From Sphaerolaimus hirsutus (taxonomy: Eukaryota; Nematoda; Chromadorea; Monhysterida; Sphaerolaimidae): 64,000 nt of DNA. This document shows, in pieces, positions 17,601 to 26,200 of the stretch. Below the pieces are notes generated by a model. It did no database searches and was not told where the DNA came from. It saw only the letters and a program-made list of their open reading frames with translations. Within the stretch, counting starts at the first letter, position 1. Each line of letters opens with the position of its first letter. The translations under genes were made by a program, and so were the position numbers. Location of the stretch: contig OZ038453.1 of the NCBI GenBank assembly GCA_964036195.1, positions 18,885,206 to 18,949,205 of the forward strand, in the 5' to 3' direction.

Positions 17601-19177
17601 TCCCTGGGTACATATTCTTTACATACCCTGCATCTGGTAAATCCACAATTTTCATGATTTTGTCCCAGGACAACTTTCTTTTTACATGTAAAACAAAATT
17701 GAACACATTGACATACAGTCAAAGGGTTACATGAATCGTTCGAATCAAGTTTTTTCACTTCACATGTGTTTAAATAAGATTGAGAATTGTCAGAATCATC
17801 TGTAGAATCTTCAATAATCTTTGTAACTTGAGAATTAGATTTGTGTGGAAAAAAGTTGACCAAATGGTTATCATAACAATTATTGTTATAAAAAGATCTA
17901 TTACATTGTGGACAAACTATAGTATCAATACCCTTTTCAATAGGACAAATTTTTGATGCATAACACAGTGGACAACTTGATTGTGAACACCTACATGGTG
18001 TATCTTTATTAAAAATTATTTTGTTACAACATTCTGTGACCCTATAACAATTTGCTAATGTACTTATGGATTTTATCAGCACAATATGCCTCTCACTATC
18101 ATCATACAATAAGTCAATACATGCACTTTTTTTAATGTTAGGTGTACTTTCAAAAATAAGCTCAATTCCACCATCTAAAATTGACCACACCCTACAAGTA
18201 TATACAATATGTTTATGTTTAGGTGGAAACATATTTAGTGCCTTTAAAAGTATAGCAACATTTTTGTACAAATCTTTGCATTGTATATTATATTTGAATG
18301 ATACACAGGCAAATTCGATAAATCTAGAAACCTCCCTTTCAAGAGTAACAAGTTTACCCTTTCTGCTTTTGCGTTGATATTTTTTGAATAAGTTTCGCTT
18401 TTTGGTAATTGTTGACAATAAATATTGTCTTCCCATGAATAAACATATAGGTAAACATTGGTCTGGTAGTGATGGTATTTGTGGAGGGTTATAAAGAGCC
18501 TTTTTATGATATAATATTCTACTCTGTATGTCAGGTAAAAATTTTGTGATAGTATCAAAACCTTTAGCTATTACATCTCTTCGCTCTACAGTTGTAATAT
18601 TAACAGAAAACCCATTTAGTAAATTATCCTCGTCTGAACCAGCAGATTGAAATATCATTTCCACTCTGTTCAAGATTGAGGCTACCGATACATTTTGCAA
18701 ATGAGTTATTTTTGATAATATATACCCTTTGTCAAAACTTTTTGACATAACCTTGATACCAACAAATAAACGATTTTTTTCTTCACTAGGTTTCTCATCA
18801 AAATAATCTGTATAAACTTTTTCCAAACATTTTGCTAATACATATTCCAAAAATAATATCGGATCATTAACACGTTCCTCCAAATTAGGTGCAAAATCGA
18901 CATCATACACGTAATAATTAGTGTAAAACTTTCCATTTTTTTCAAACCAAGGTTCTTTTATTTTAAACAATTCCTTCCACCCAGGCTCATTTTCCTCTAC
19001 ATCAATTATACTGTCCTTTAAGTATTCATAATGTTTATTAAGGGTTACAGGATCTGCCTCCTCATATCTGACTTTGTTCTCATCAAAATCTTCTTCATCC
19101 GATGAATCGTTAAGTTGTTGTAGTTCCTCTTCAGATGGCGGGCTGTCAACAAGTTTGTATTGTTTCTGTTCAGCCAT
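14687..19177 (-). CDS. Protein-primed DNA polymerase B (Polinton type)
   Basis: 1496 codons from an ATG at 19177, uninterrupted. Seen in order: acidic N-terminus; Cys-rich zinc-binding region (about 380-545); exonuclease I FYDTETF (about 559), II IAHNLSFD (about 645) and III YIKSDTMVLEE (about 775); an insert with CGCRVHSC (about 905) and WECD (about 960) resembling the endonuclease-like insert of some Polinton polymerases; motif A DICSQYP (about 1028); motif B LLLNSAYG (about 1240); motif C YSDTDS (about 1334); and KAKGVRM (about 1405). All catalytic Asp residues of both active sites are present, so the enzyme looks functional. It would replicate the linear element from a terminal protein. 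TATA-like TATATAAT lies at 19218-19225 in the divergent promoter. Confidence 0.92.
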   Translation of the reverse strand: MAEQKQYKLVDSPPSEEELQQLNDSSDEEDFDENKVRYEEADPVTLNKHYEYLKDSIIDVEENEPGWKELFKIKEPWFEKNGKFYTNYYVYDVDFAPNLEERVNDPILFLEYVLAKCLEKVYTDYFDEKPSEEKNRLFVGIKVMSKSFDKGYILSKITHLQNVSVASILNRVEMIFQSAGSDEDNLLNGFSVNITTVERRDVIAKGFDTITKFLPDIQSRILYHKKALYNPPQIPSLPDQCLPICLFMGRQYLLSTITKKRNLFKKYQRKSRKGKLVTLEREVSRFIEFACVSFKYNIQCKDLYKNVAILLKALNMFPPKHKHIVYTCRVWSILDGGIELIFESTPNIKKSACIDLLYDDSERHIVLIKSISTLANCYRVTECCNKIIFNKDTPCRCSQSSCPLCYASKICPIEKGIDTIVCPQCNRSFYNNNCYDNHLVNFFPHKSNSQVTKIIEDSTDDSDNSQSYLNTCEVKKLDSNDSCNPLTVCQCVQFCFTCKKKVVLGQNHENCGFTRCRVCKEYVPREKSFRSHQFECFFNKPIPYEIRYPNRPFQILFYDTETFQKPVVDKSFQKWGEDHNSSSSIYRKIHATYAVYCLKRCNQCIFEKHACESCLSCTRFFYGLDAISQFYYFIMDYKKHNNLMVIAHNLSFDLCEILSMYIKKGQLPSLILSNARRIFYMRFNNKLSFLCSLKYFPMSLEQVGKAFNCTSRKGNFPHGIVTEYNLETTYEALPSPEFYDVDNMKADKREEFMEWYEKNKQNEFDIKKECYEYIKSDTMVLEEAFVKFTKEIFSTFNIIPHLNSKSLSSLANFIWKSQHVDTSQIVHIPPNNSFNVRDTQSKWALKSILAVARYYDNKFIQYSRSQEGEKTIPCYDPDIGEFKNFKIDCVVYKDENKTEIDFLREFCGCRVHSCIHCFPVRRSKVSQSHLTHKENYDNTMKRIHLIEKQTGLKVEVWWECDIQRLRRDSLKFAKIYKSAKVREPLNMRSAYFGGRTELFSCFASTNPNGNLFDDNLPLDFDPSYTINAVDICSQYPATMKKFPMPVKAPRVLSQEQLEFLTGYSGKLLPFVAGVVQVEILPPKDLLLPCLPVKIDEYSVYTLCYTCAKKYASGKNKLPTPDGSYECNCTRQQRKIFGTWSVNCLNMALERRYQIIRAYEALIYDNVSVWTPDSPKEGVFSTFIDKIFALKVMSAKHSFKNEHEKLQFCQKFNDIEKCELDPSRFEENPARSKVCKLLLNSAYGQLGMNSQKSKYMFIKDTNKFMTTVFSPMNEIEEIFIMNENIARVKLKTANEFVTNSPNSCLILALYITSYARSMLQNLLEEFQYDQLLYSDTDSCYYAHDQNAAGANHRHPEMNPGILGGLDSDVPNDQFVSEFIGIANKFYSLTFRKKNDSHCAYTVLKAKGVRMTNNNKYLLQSNELKKQLVSYFSPLIFAQHYINTENLQFRHTPNLLSITTDNVIKRVHFQLKKRYHYWHGSRPWSIPWGFSGKKPHHG

Positions 19178-19541
19178 TTTTTCAAATGTGAATGAATCTA
19201 TCTACAAAGGCAGGCATTATATATCACATCTAGTACACATTGTAACAATTTTATTACACTGTATTTTTACAGCGTGAAATTAATGTTGTAATATTAATTT
19301 TACAGCGTGAAATTCATGTTGTAATATTACAACAGCACATTTATTACAACGTAAACAGGCCCAGTATAAATAGAGCAGTAATTTCCATTCTTGTCTCACA
19401 TTGAAAGTTTTATCAAACTGCCAAACATAACAAGGTGATCAAAACTTGATTGGCTAGCAAAAGTTGATCTGTTCAAAACAAGGTAAGATTATTCATGAGA
19501 CCATTAAAACTATTCATATAGAATATTGTGTGAAATTTCAG
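19178..19541. promoter_or_regulatory. Divergent promoter of polymerase and right-hand genes, with palindrome and leader intron
   Basis: Contains the perfect palindrome TGTTGTAATATTACAACA (19317-19334), half-sites TGTTGTAA (19284-19291) and TTACAACG (19344-19351), and a 30-bp direct repeat at 19267-19296 and 19300-19329 starting TTACAGCGTGAAATT. TATAAATA at 19365-19372 faces right, and TATATAAT at 19218-19225 faces left to the polymerase. A probable 59-nt leader intron (19483-19541, GTAAGA...TTTCAG) ends immediately before the right-hand gene's ATG. The palindrome is the one found in the 6.4-6.6 kb promoter. Confidence 0.65.
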
Positions 19542-20072
19542 ATGGTGCAGTATAAAGATATAGAAGTGGAACTGCTGACTTTGAGCGACGACGTTTTTGT
19601 TCATAGTCAAATAAGCAGCAGTGATTACCAAAATCTTTTTATAAAACACCGTAAAAGTGTTCGATCAAATAAACATCAATTAAATAAAGTGCCTGATTCT
19701 ATACCAATGTGTAGACTGGCATCTAAAATAAGGAATGTGTGTCGCATCTTACCCAATTCAATCAAACTCGATATATTATTAAGAACACATGTCAGAAGAA
19801 ATAAACTTTCAAACATATTGAGAGTGAGCAAATACAAATTTGAAAAATTGAAAATCAAGGTGTTATATCATATTGAAAAAAGAGATGAAAACAAAAATAC
19901 AAGACTCGCATTCATTTCCTTTTGGATAAAAGCTTTGAATATTTATCTCAACATTCGAAATCCGATATTTGTATTTACTTGGCTCAGTGATGAGTATGCC
20001 TCTGATGATGTTATGGAATGCTTAACAGATATATCATCTTCCAGAGAGAGCAGCATTAAATCTATACACTAA
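19542..20072 (+). CDS. Unknown 176-residue protein
   Basis: ATG at 19542 directly follows a predicted 3' splice site. The open frame extends upstream only through the probable leader intron. The product is Lys/Arg/Ile-rich with an acidic N-terminus. No recognised domain, signal peptide or membrane segment. Being first downstream of the promoter shared with the polymerase suggests early expression. Function unknown. Confidence 0.5.
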   Translation: MVQYKDIEVELLTLSDDVFVHSQISSSDYQNLFIKHRKSVRSNKHQLNKVPDSIPMCRLASKIRNVCRILPNSIKLDILLRTHVRRNKLSNILRVSKYKFEKLKIKVLYHIEKRDENKNTRLAFISFWIKALNIYLNIRNPIFVFTWLSDEYASDDVMECLTDISSSRESSIKSIH

Positions 20073-20080
20073 ACATTGAC

Positions 20081-20425
20081 ATGGGCCAATCAATGCATCG
20101 GATTAATGATAATAAAGATTTGCAAGAAAAAATTAGAGGAAAAATATTAGAAGAAAATAAAGACCTTTTTGCAGTATCAGTGTTCTTTTTTCCAAGAGGT
20201 TTTGGAATACCGCTCGAAAAAAAGGAAAGATATTACCAAGACAAGATCAATAAATTGTGTGGTAATGGAGCAATGGATAATGCCATACATAAGCTTTTTT
20301 CTTCCGAAGAAAGCGCACTTGACTATATACGATCGAATGATAACGGGGATATTTGCGATTCACTATATAAGTTTTATGTTGTATATCATTTAACAATGAA
20401 TGAAGTGAAAGTCATACCTGCTTAA
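20081..20425 (+). CDS. Unknown small protein, possible paralogue of the next gene
   Basis: 114 codons from an ATG 8 bp after the previous stop. Charged N-terminus, a middle segment rich in Gly/Asn, then SALDYIRSND followed by a Tyr/Val-rich strand-like ending. The overall layout, including length and the run of aliphatic and aromatic residues near the C-terminus, parallels the protein at 20455-20802. No known family recognised. Confidence 0.45.
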   Translation: MGQSMHRINDNKDLQEKIRGKILEENKDLFAVSVFFFPRGFGIPLEKKERYYQDKINKLCGNGAMDNAIHKLFSSEESALDYIRSNDNGDICDSLYKFYVVYHLTMNEVKVIPA

Positions 20426-20454
20426 AGATGCCTCAATTTTCATAGGTAAATTCT

Positions 20455-20802
20455 ATGGCCAATCATGGAAAAATATTGCGACAACTACAACGATATGTGA
20501 AAAAACATAATGAAAACAAAGGGCTTTATGAAGGGAGTATGATAACCATAAACTGGGATGATTACAATCATGAAAAAGAAAAAGATGAATGGGAATCATA
20601 TTTTGAAACAATATTAAAAATTAAACCTAATAAGTTTAATAGTAAATCTGAGGCCATTAATTTCTCATGTAGACGTTTAGCTGACCACCACAGTTTAGAG
20701 GATGATGCATATTTACTTTTGGTTAAATTTATTCCGAAAACAGTTGAAATATTAAAAATCAAAGAATGTGAAGAATATGCTTACATGATTGAAGAAAAAT
20801 GA
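20455..20802 (+). CDS. Unknown small protein, possible paralogue of the previous gene
   Basis: 115 codons from an ATG at 20455. Basic N-terminal helix, an acidic Trp-containing middle, then SEAINFSCRR and a strand-like LLLVKFIPKTVEIL ending comparable with the preceding gene. Same strand, 29 bp downstream. Function unknown. Confidence 0.45.
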   Translation: MANHGKILRQLQRYVKKHNENKGLYEGSMITINWDDYNHEKEKDEWESYFETILKIKPNKFNSKSEAINFSCRRLADHHSLEDDAYLLLVKFIPKTVEILKIKECEEYAYMIEEK

Positions 20803-20950
20803 TAAAACATTGTGCATCCTTTAAACAGTAAAAACTATCACTTCATCACTTTTAACAGTAGCAGTTGTGCAACTGCATATCTGTTATGTAAAATCCATTT
20901 CTGTAATTTGTGTCAGCAGCAGGGACAAAGAATGCATTCAATCTTTCCAG

Positions 20951-21427
20951 ATGACTGGTGAGTTGTTCAAATTTGAATTAATGAGTCACCTCGCAAAAGC
21001 ACCACAAAAATGTACACCGAAGGCAGCCGGTTATGACATTGCCAGTTCAGAGGAATATTTCATCCCGCCAAAAGAACGATTAATTGTCAAAACTGATTTA
21101 AGAGTTCAATTCCCTGACGGTTGTTATGGACGACTAGCATCTCGAAGTGGACTTTCAATGTTTCATGGTCTAGAAGTTGGGGGTGGTGTGATAGATCCTG
21201 ATTATGATGGTGAAATAAAAGTGATATTATATAATCATTCAAACACGTGGTATCACATTTGTCAAGGAGATAGAATTGCTCAACTCATATGTGAGCGATT
21301 CTCAAACGCCACATGTCACAATGTTGATATAACATGTTGTGGTCATGGCAAGGGCCGTTCAGTGGGATTTGGCTCTTCTGGATATAATTTGGCTCTTCTG
21401 GATATACACAAAACCACCCCAAGCTGA
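20951..21427 (+). CDS. dut: dUTPase, all five motifs present
   Basis: Start chosen at ATG 20951. The open frame reaches further upstream, but only to a GTG, and TTTCCAG immediately precedes the ATG. All motifs of trimeric dUTPase are visible: AAGYDI (1), ASRSGLS (2), GGVIDPDYDGE (3), QGDRIAQLI (4) and RSVGFGSSGY (5). It would hydrolyse dUTP to dUMP, limiting uracil in element DNA. The original stop has been lost because a 276-bp 3' segment was duplicated, so this copy carries about 13 extra residues before a stop at 21425-21427. Activity should be little affected, since motif 5 is intact. Confidence 0.88.
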   Translation: MTGELFKFELMSHLAKAPQKCTPKAAGYDIASSEEYFIPPKERLIVKTDLRVQFPDGCYGRLASRSGLSMFHGLEVGGGVIDPDYDGEIKVILYNHSNTWYHICQGDRIAQLICERFSNATCHNVDITCCGHGKGRSVGFGSSGYNLALLDIHKTTPS

Positions 21428-21701
21428 CGGTTGTTATGGACGACTAGCATCTCGAAGTGGACTTTCAATGTTTCATGGTCTAGAAGTTGGGGGTGGTGTG
21501 ATAGATCCTGATTATGATGGTGAAATAAAAGTGATATTATATAATCATTCAAACACGTGGTATCACATTTGTCAAGGAGATAGAATTGCTCAACTCATAT
21601 GTGAGCGATTCTCAAACGCCACATGTCACAATGTTGATATAACATGTTGTGGTCATGGCAAGGGCCGTTCAGTGGGATTTGGCTCTTCTGGATATAATTA
21701 A
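21424..21701 (+). pseudogene. Duplicated 3' part of the dUTPase gene
   Basis: 21424-21699 repeats 21114-21389 (offset 310 bp), apparently without a difference. It carries motifs 2 to 5 but lacks motif 1 and a start, and ends at what looks like the original stop, followed at once by AATAAA (21701-21706). The junction contains a second short repeat, TTTGGCTCTTCTGGATATA. It is an enzyme fragment unless spliced to the upstream part. Confidence 0.8.
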
Positions 21702-21795
21702 ATAAATTTGAAAAACAAAAAATTTTTTAAAATGTGTTCCTCTTTTTCCAAGTTTGGGGTGGTTTTGTGTACTATCTATCAAGGTATGCACTACT
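21702..21795. mobile_element. Probable right end of the Polinton-type element
   Basis: Host-duplicated sequence begins at 21796 (it matches copy B from 50228), so the element should end here. Within it, TTGGGGTGGTTTTGTGT (about 21754-21770) is the reverse complement of a sequence at about 21406-21422 between the two dUTPase copies. No long terminal inverted repeat partner was found in the left part of the window. Confidence 0.45.
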
Positions 21796-21871
21796 AGTCA
21801 AGTTTTAAAAGAGGTTGCCAACATAGCCCTGATTTTGTAAAACACACAGGCAGTTTACATGGAGAAATATG
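21796..21871 (+). pseudogene. Truncated host exon, copy A
   Basis: Matches the last 77 bp of the exon at 50063-50304. A one-base deletion relative to copy B shifts the frame. The exon's 5' part is missing because the element boundary lies here. The donor (ATG|GTAAAC) is kept. Confidence 0.6.
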
Positions 21872-22143
21872 GTAAACATGTTATGGGAACAAGCAGTTGT
21901 CACATGTATTTAAGTATTCTTGGAACCTGACCCAACCTGACCTGACACAACCGAGACCCATTATCCACACATTTTTAGGACCAAAACCAAATACCTGAAA
22001 CCAAATCTAGAACCTGAACAAAAATCCGATACCCAACAGCAATACCTGTTGGACCCACTCTCAATACCTGAAAATTCCCACAAAAATTTCCCACAGTTCA
22101 ATCATTCAAGCAGTTCAGAAAGGTCATGAATATATATTTTGGT

Positions 22144-22482
22144 GTACGGTATATACTCGAATAATCCCCTGGGGAATTAATTTTTTGGTCAAAACTTTTT
22201 TGAGGGGGAACTATTCAAGGGGGAATTATTAAAGGTGGGAATTATTGTTTTGTCCAATATCTTTTATGTATGTTTCTATGAACTGATTTCATGAAATATA
22301 ATTTATTTACATGTAATTTTTGTTCAAATTGGTTGCAAAAACTTTATCATATGCCTAAAGGGGGGGGGTATTATTTGAGGGGGGAATTATTTTTTCCTCA
22401 CTCATCTAAAAGGGAGGATTTATTCAAGAGGGGGAATTATTCAAGGCGGGGGAATTATTTGGGTATATATGGTATGTGTTGA
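22144..22482. repeat. Foldback MITE-like repeat, family 2 (copy A)
   Basis: Starts TACGGTATATACTCGAATAA-like and ends with the inverse (GGGTATATATGGTA). G-rich interior with GGGGGAATTATT units. A second copy is at about 50578-50884 in the duplicated segment, so it predates the duplication. 21872-23207 otherwise holds no supported exon. Confidence 0.65.
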
Positions 22483-23217
22483 GCAGTTGTAATTAAGCCA
22501 CATTCCTCTAATTGACATTAGCTTATGACATTCATATACACCATAGATAGATGTATTTAAATTGGGACAACAGACAATTGCTAGATCCATTGAAAAGTAG
22601 CCCATTTTTGATGGTCTGTCTCTATAGGCAATTATTGACAGTCACAAGCCAACATTCATTGTGTACAATGTGCACATTCCATTGCATTGCTGCACACCGG
22701 ATGTACTGCATTTCCATTTGGTGAATCAAACCAGACACAGCTTTTTTGCTTGTTCTGGCTTCATCGATTGGTTATAAAAGATGTGCAGTATTTTTAGTTC
22801 ACCCGTGGGGGGGGGATTATTTATTCCTCACGCGTCTCACGGGGCGGGGGGGGGGTATTCGAGGGTGGGGGGAATCATTCAAGGGGGAATTTTTCAAGCA
22901 GATGCGGTACTTCATATTAAATTCTTGAAATCAATTGAGCATTTCGAAATGTGAGAAGCATGAATCTTGTCGCCATTGTACTTTTCAAGCAATTTTGAAG
23001 TGTCATGCAATATCAACCACACTGGAACACCGTGAATATGGATGTTTTTCACCCAATTTGAAAAAGACAATTGTCTGATGATGTTCACACCGATCGAAAG
23101 TGCTTCCAGGCAGCTCAACAAACCAATATTTACTACCGATGCCAAGTTCACACAATTCAAATACGTAACATAAATGATGGTATTTACTGTTTTTCTGTGA
23201 TCTGCAGGACAGCGCCA

Positions 23218-26200
23218 ATGAGTGAAAAGGAAATGGGCACACAAGGACATTTTAATGGAATCAAGCCATTAAATTATCGTATTGACTGGTACTTTGATGA
23301 AATTCTTAAAAGAAGAAGGCCAGGACCAGTTGTTGATTATAAATTCCCAAGGTACTTCGCTGGCAAATCTAGGATGGTATTCAAGGTTGGTTTACATTTG
23401 GTATTCAAAACAGTTTTCCAGGGGCCAGTTCCGCAAAATGAGTAGTGAGAAGTGAAATGGCAAAGTTAAAGTGAAACGGCAAGTGAATTGGCAAAAGCGA
23501 AGTAAAACAATGAAAATAAAAAGTCATTTCACTTCGCTTTTGCCATTTCACTTGCCAATTAACTTGCCGTTTCACTTCGCCTTTACCATTTCACTTATCA
23601 CTTCTCATTTTGCGGGACTGGCACCTGACGGCACTTTTTCTACACATGTGAAGGAGTCATAGAGGACTATAAATGGCACCAGCACTGTGTAGGTAAAATT
23701 TTAGGGGGGTGAGGTGAGCCAACCCATTCGCCAGGCCATGTAAACAAGCAGACCCCCAGTCAAAAATCCCCAGTCACTGACGGCTGACACACGTGTTCAG
23801 AACCAACGATGGAAAAAACACAGAAATTGAACACAGAAACTCATTGAGTTTCTGTGTTTTTGTTTTACACAGAAACACGGAAACTCAAAAATTTTGAAAA
23901 ACTCAAAACTCAAATGAGTTTTTTTTGGAGAACACAGAAACACGGAAACACAGAAAAGTTTTTTTGAGTTTTTGTGTTTTTTTCAGCGAAGCGGTTGACT
24001 GCACATTAATTCAGTTAAACTAAACAAGATAAGATAAGCATGTATAGTATGTAAATATGTACATAATGTATTCATATTTTATAATGGTACAAAAAAGAAA
24101 TTCAAGATGGTATGCACATCTCATGGTGGATATGACAATTTAAGTTTTGACATTCAAGTATACCTTATTACCTCGAATTAACCACCCCTTGAATTAACCC
24201 CCCTCAAAATGGACTGGTGAAATAATAAGCCCCACCCTCGAAATAGCCCCCTCCGGGATGATGTACATCATGTATCAAATGTACATGATGTATTTATTAC
24301 TGCTAATTTGCATCGCAGCTACACATAGACTGTACTAGGTTGTGTAGCTATCTACATGTTTATTTCAAATATATACTGTTTGTACGTGATTATAACCTGT
24401 TTTGGGTACGTAAATGCCTACTGTTTTCTATGATCCTTACAAAACTTTCTGATGAAATAATAGACCCCCATGGGGGTATTTCTAGGTAAATGGTAGTTGT
24501 AGTTCAAATCAATTCCGTAGTCTTCCTTACAGTGCACATCCATTGAAGAATTTTGAAGTACTGCGTAAATTGTCGTTTCTGGGCATTTTGTTGCTGGTGT
24601 TGTGGTGTTGATGTCCTCATTGTGGACATTTTCATGGACTTTTTTGACACTTGAATAAATACACAAATGTTATGTGAGGTTAAAACATGTGTAAAACCAA
24701 TATTTTATAAGAAAACCACTGTTTCCAAATCGAAATGCTGTAAATTGAAACTTTTTGGGGAAAACTCAATTTTTTGGAAAAAAACTCGAGTTTTTTAGAA
24801 AAAAAACTAAAAAAACTCGAGTTTTTACGAAAAACACAGAAATAAAAACAGAGTTACTTAAGTTTTTTCAAGGAAAAAAACTCAAAACACAGGTATTCAT
24901 TTTTGAAAAACTCTTTTGGAGAACTTACCCATCGTTGTTCAGAACAGGGGTTTGATAAATTTTGGAACATTTAACTGATTATTGACAACAAATTACAGTG
25001 TTTATACACTAGTGCTAATACTCCAGTTTGATGCTATTTTTGTTTGAACATTTATTTTACAAAACCTGTTGAGGGGGAACTATCCAAAAAATAAATAATT
25101 TTGATCAGAATTTGCAACCACATCTAAATTAATTCATTGTTTGAAAAATAGTGAAAGTTGATCCTTCAATTTGCAGTAAGTTGGATGAAACCAATTCATT
25201 GTGAAGTGACTAATACCGTAAATGCTCTAATAATACGACAGTCGTACTATTTTTTTCAGCACATTTTTAGGTGTCGTACTATTGGAGATGTCGCATTATT
25301 AGAGAGTGTCGCATTATTGTTTTCGTCGAATCAACAACTTCTCGGCCAGTGAATAGTGGCGGTTGTGAGGCGGCTGGCGCCCTTGCGAACTGTCGGCTGA
25401 CCCTTGCGAACTGCCGGGCGACTCTGTGAACTGCCGCCAGCCGCCGCTTTGTCCAAAAGCGCCGAATCCGCGGCTTCCGCAGATTGCCACATCGTTACGG
25501 CGCTTTTTCTTTTTATTTCTCAGGTGTCGCACTATTGAAGAGTGTCGCATTATTGGAGAGTGTTGGAGTATTTTCACACAACGTGCCCAAACCTGTCCCA
25601 CTATTGGAGATGTCGTATTATTGGAGACCTGTCGTATTATTAGAGCATTTACGGTATTCATGTGCATTTTTTCACGTCAAATGAACCAGACCTATTGGAG
25701 CTCTTAAATTAGTCCGGCTTCATCATTTGTTTAAAAAATGTGTTTTTAATGTTTTTCCCAACACCAGTTTTCTTCTCATGTGTCCACTTGCAAAATTAGT
25801 TACCCGGGCAGTTCCAATTGAATATATTTATGTACCCTTTAAATACTCAGGTCCTCCAAAATGATGTCACAAGTATTTTTATTCATAGAAGTCCATTAGC
25901 AATAAAAATGCATTTAGACAAAATTAGACTGAGATCATTTTGTGGCAATACAGAAAAGCTGCCATGCTTCACAGCTATGAATACAGGCCCATTTGACACA
26001 GAAAAACACTTGGGAAGTGAAAAGTCACATGATATTGTTGAGATTGTTTTAAGTGAAGCATTGAAAAAAGACTGGGTCTATGTATTGGAAACATCATTTA
26101 ATGCGACAAGATTTGGATACAAAGCAGGTTTGTTATTGTAAAAAAAAGCTAGGTCAAAGAGAGTAGGAAGGAGACAATCAGTGTGCTAACTGAAACTGTG

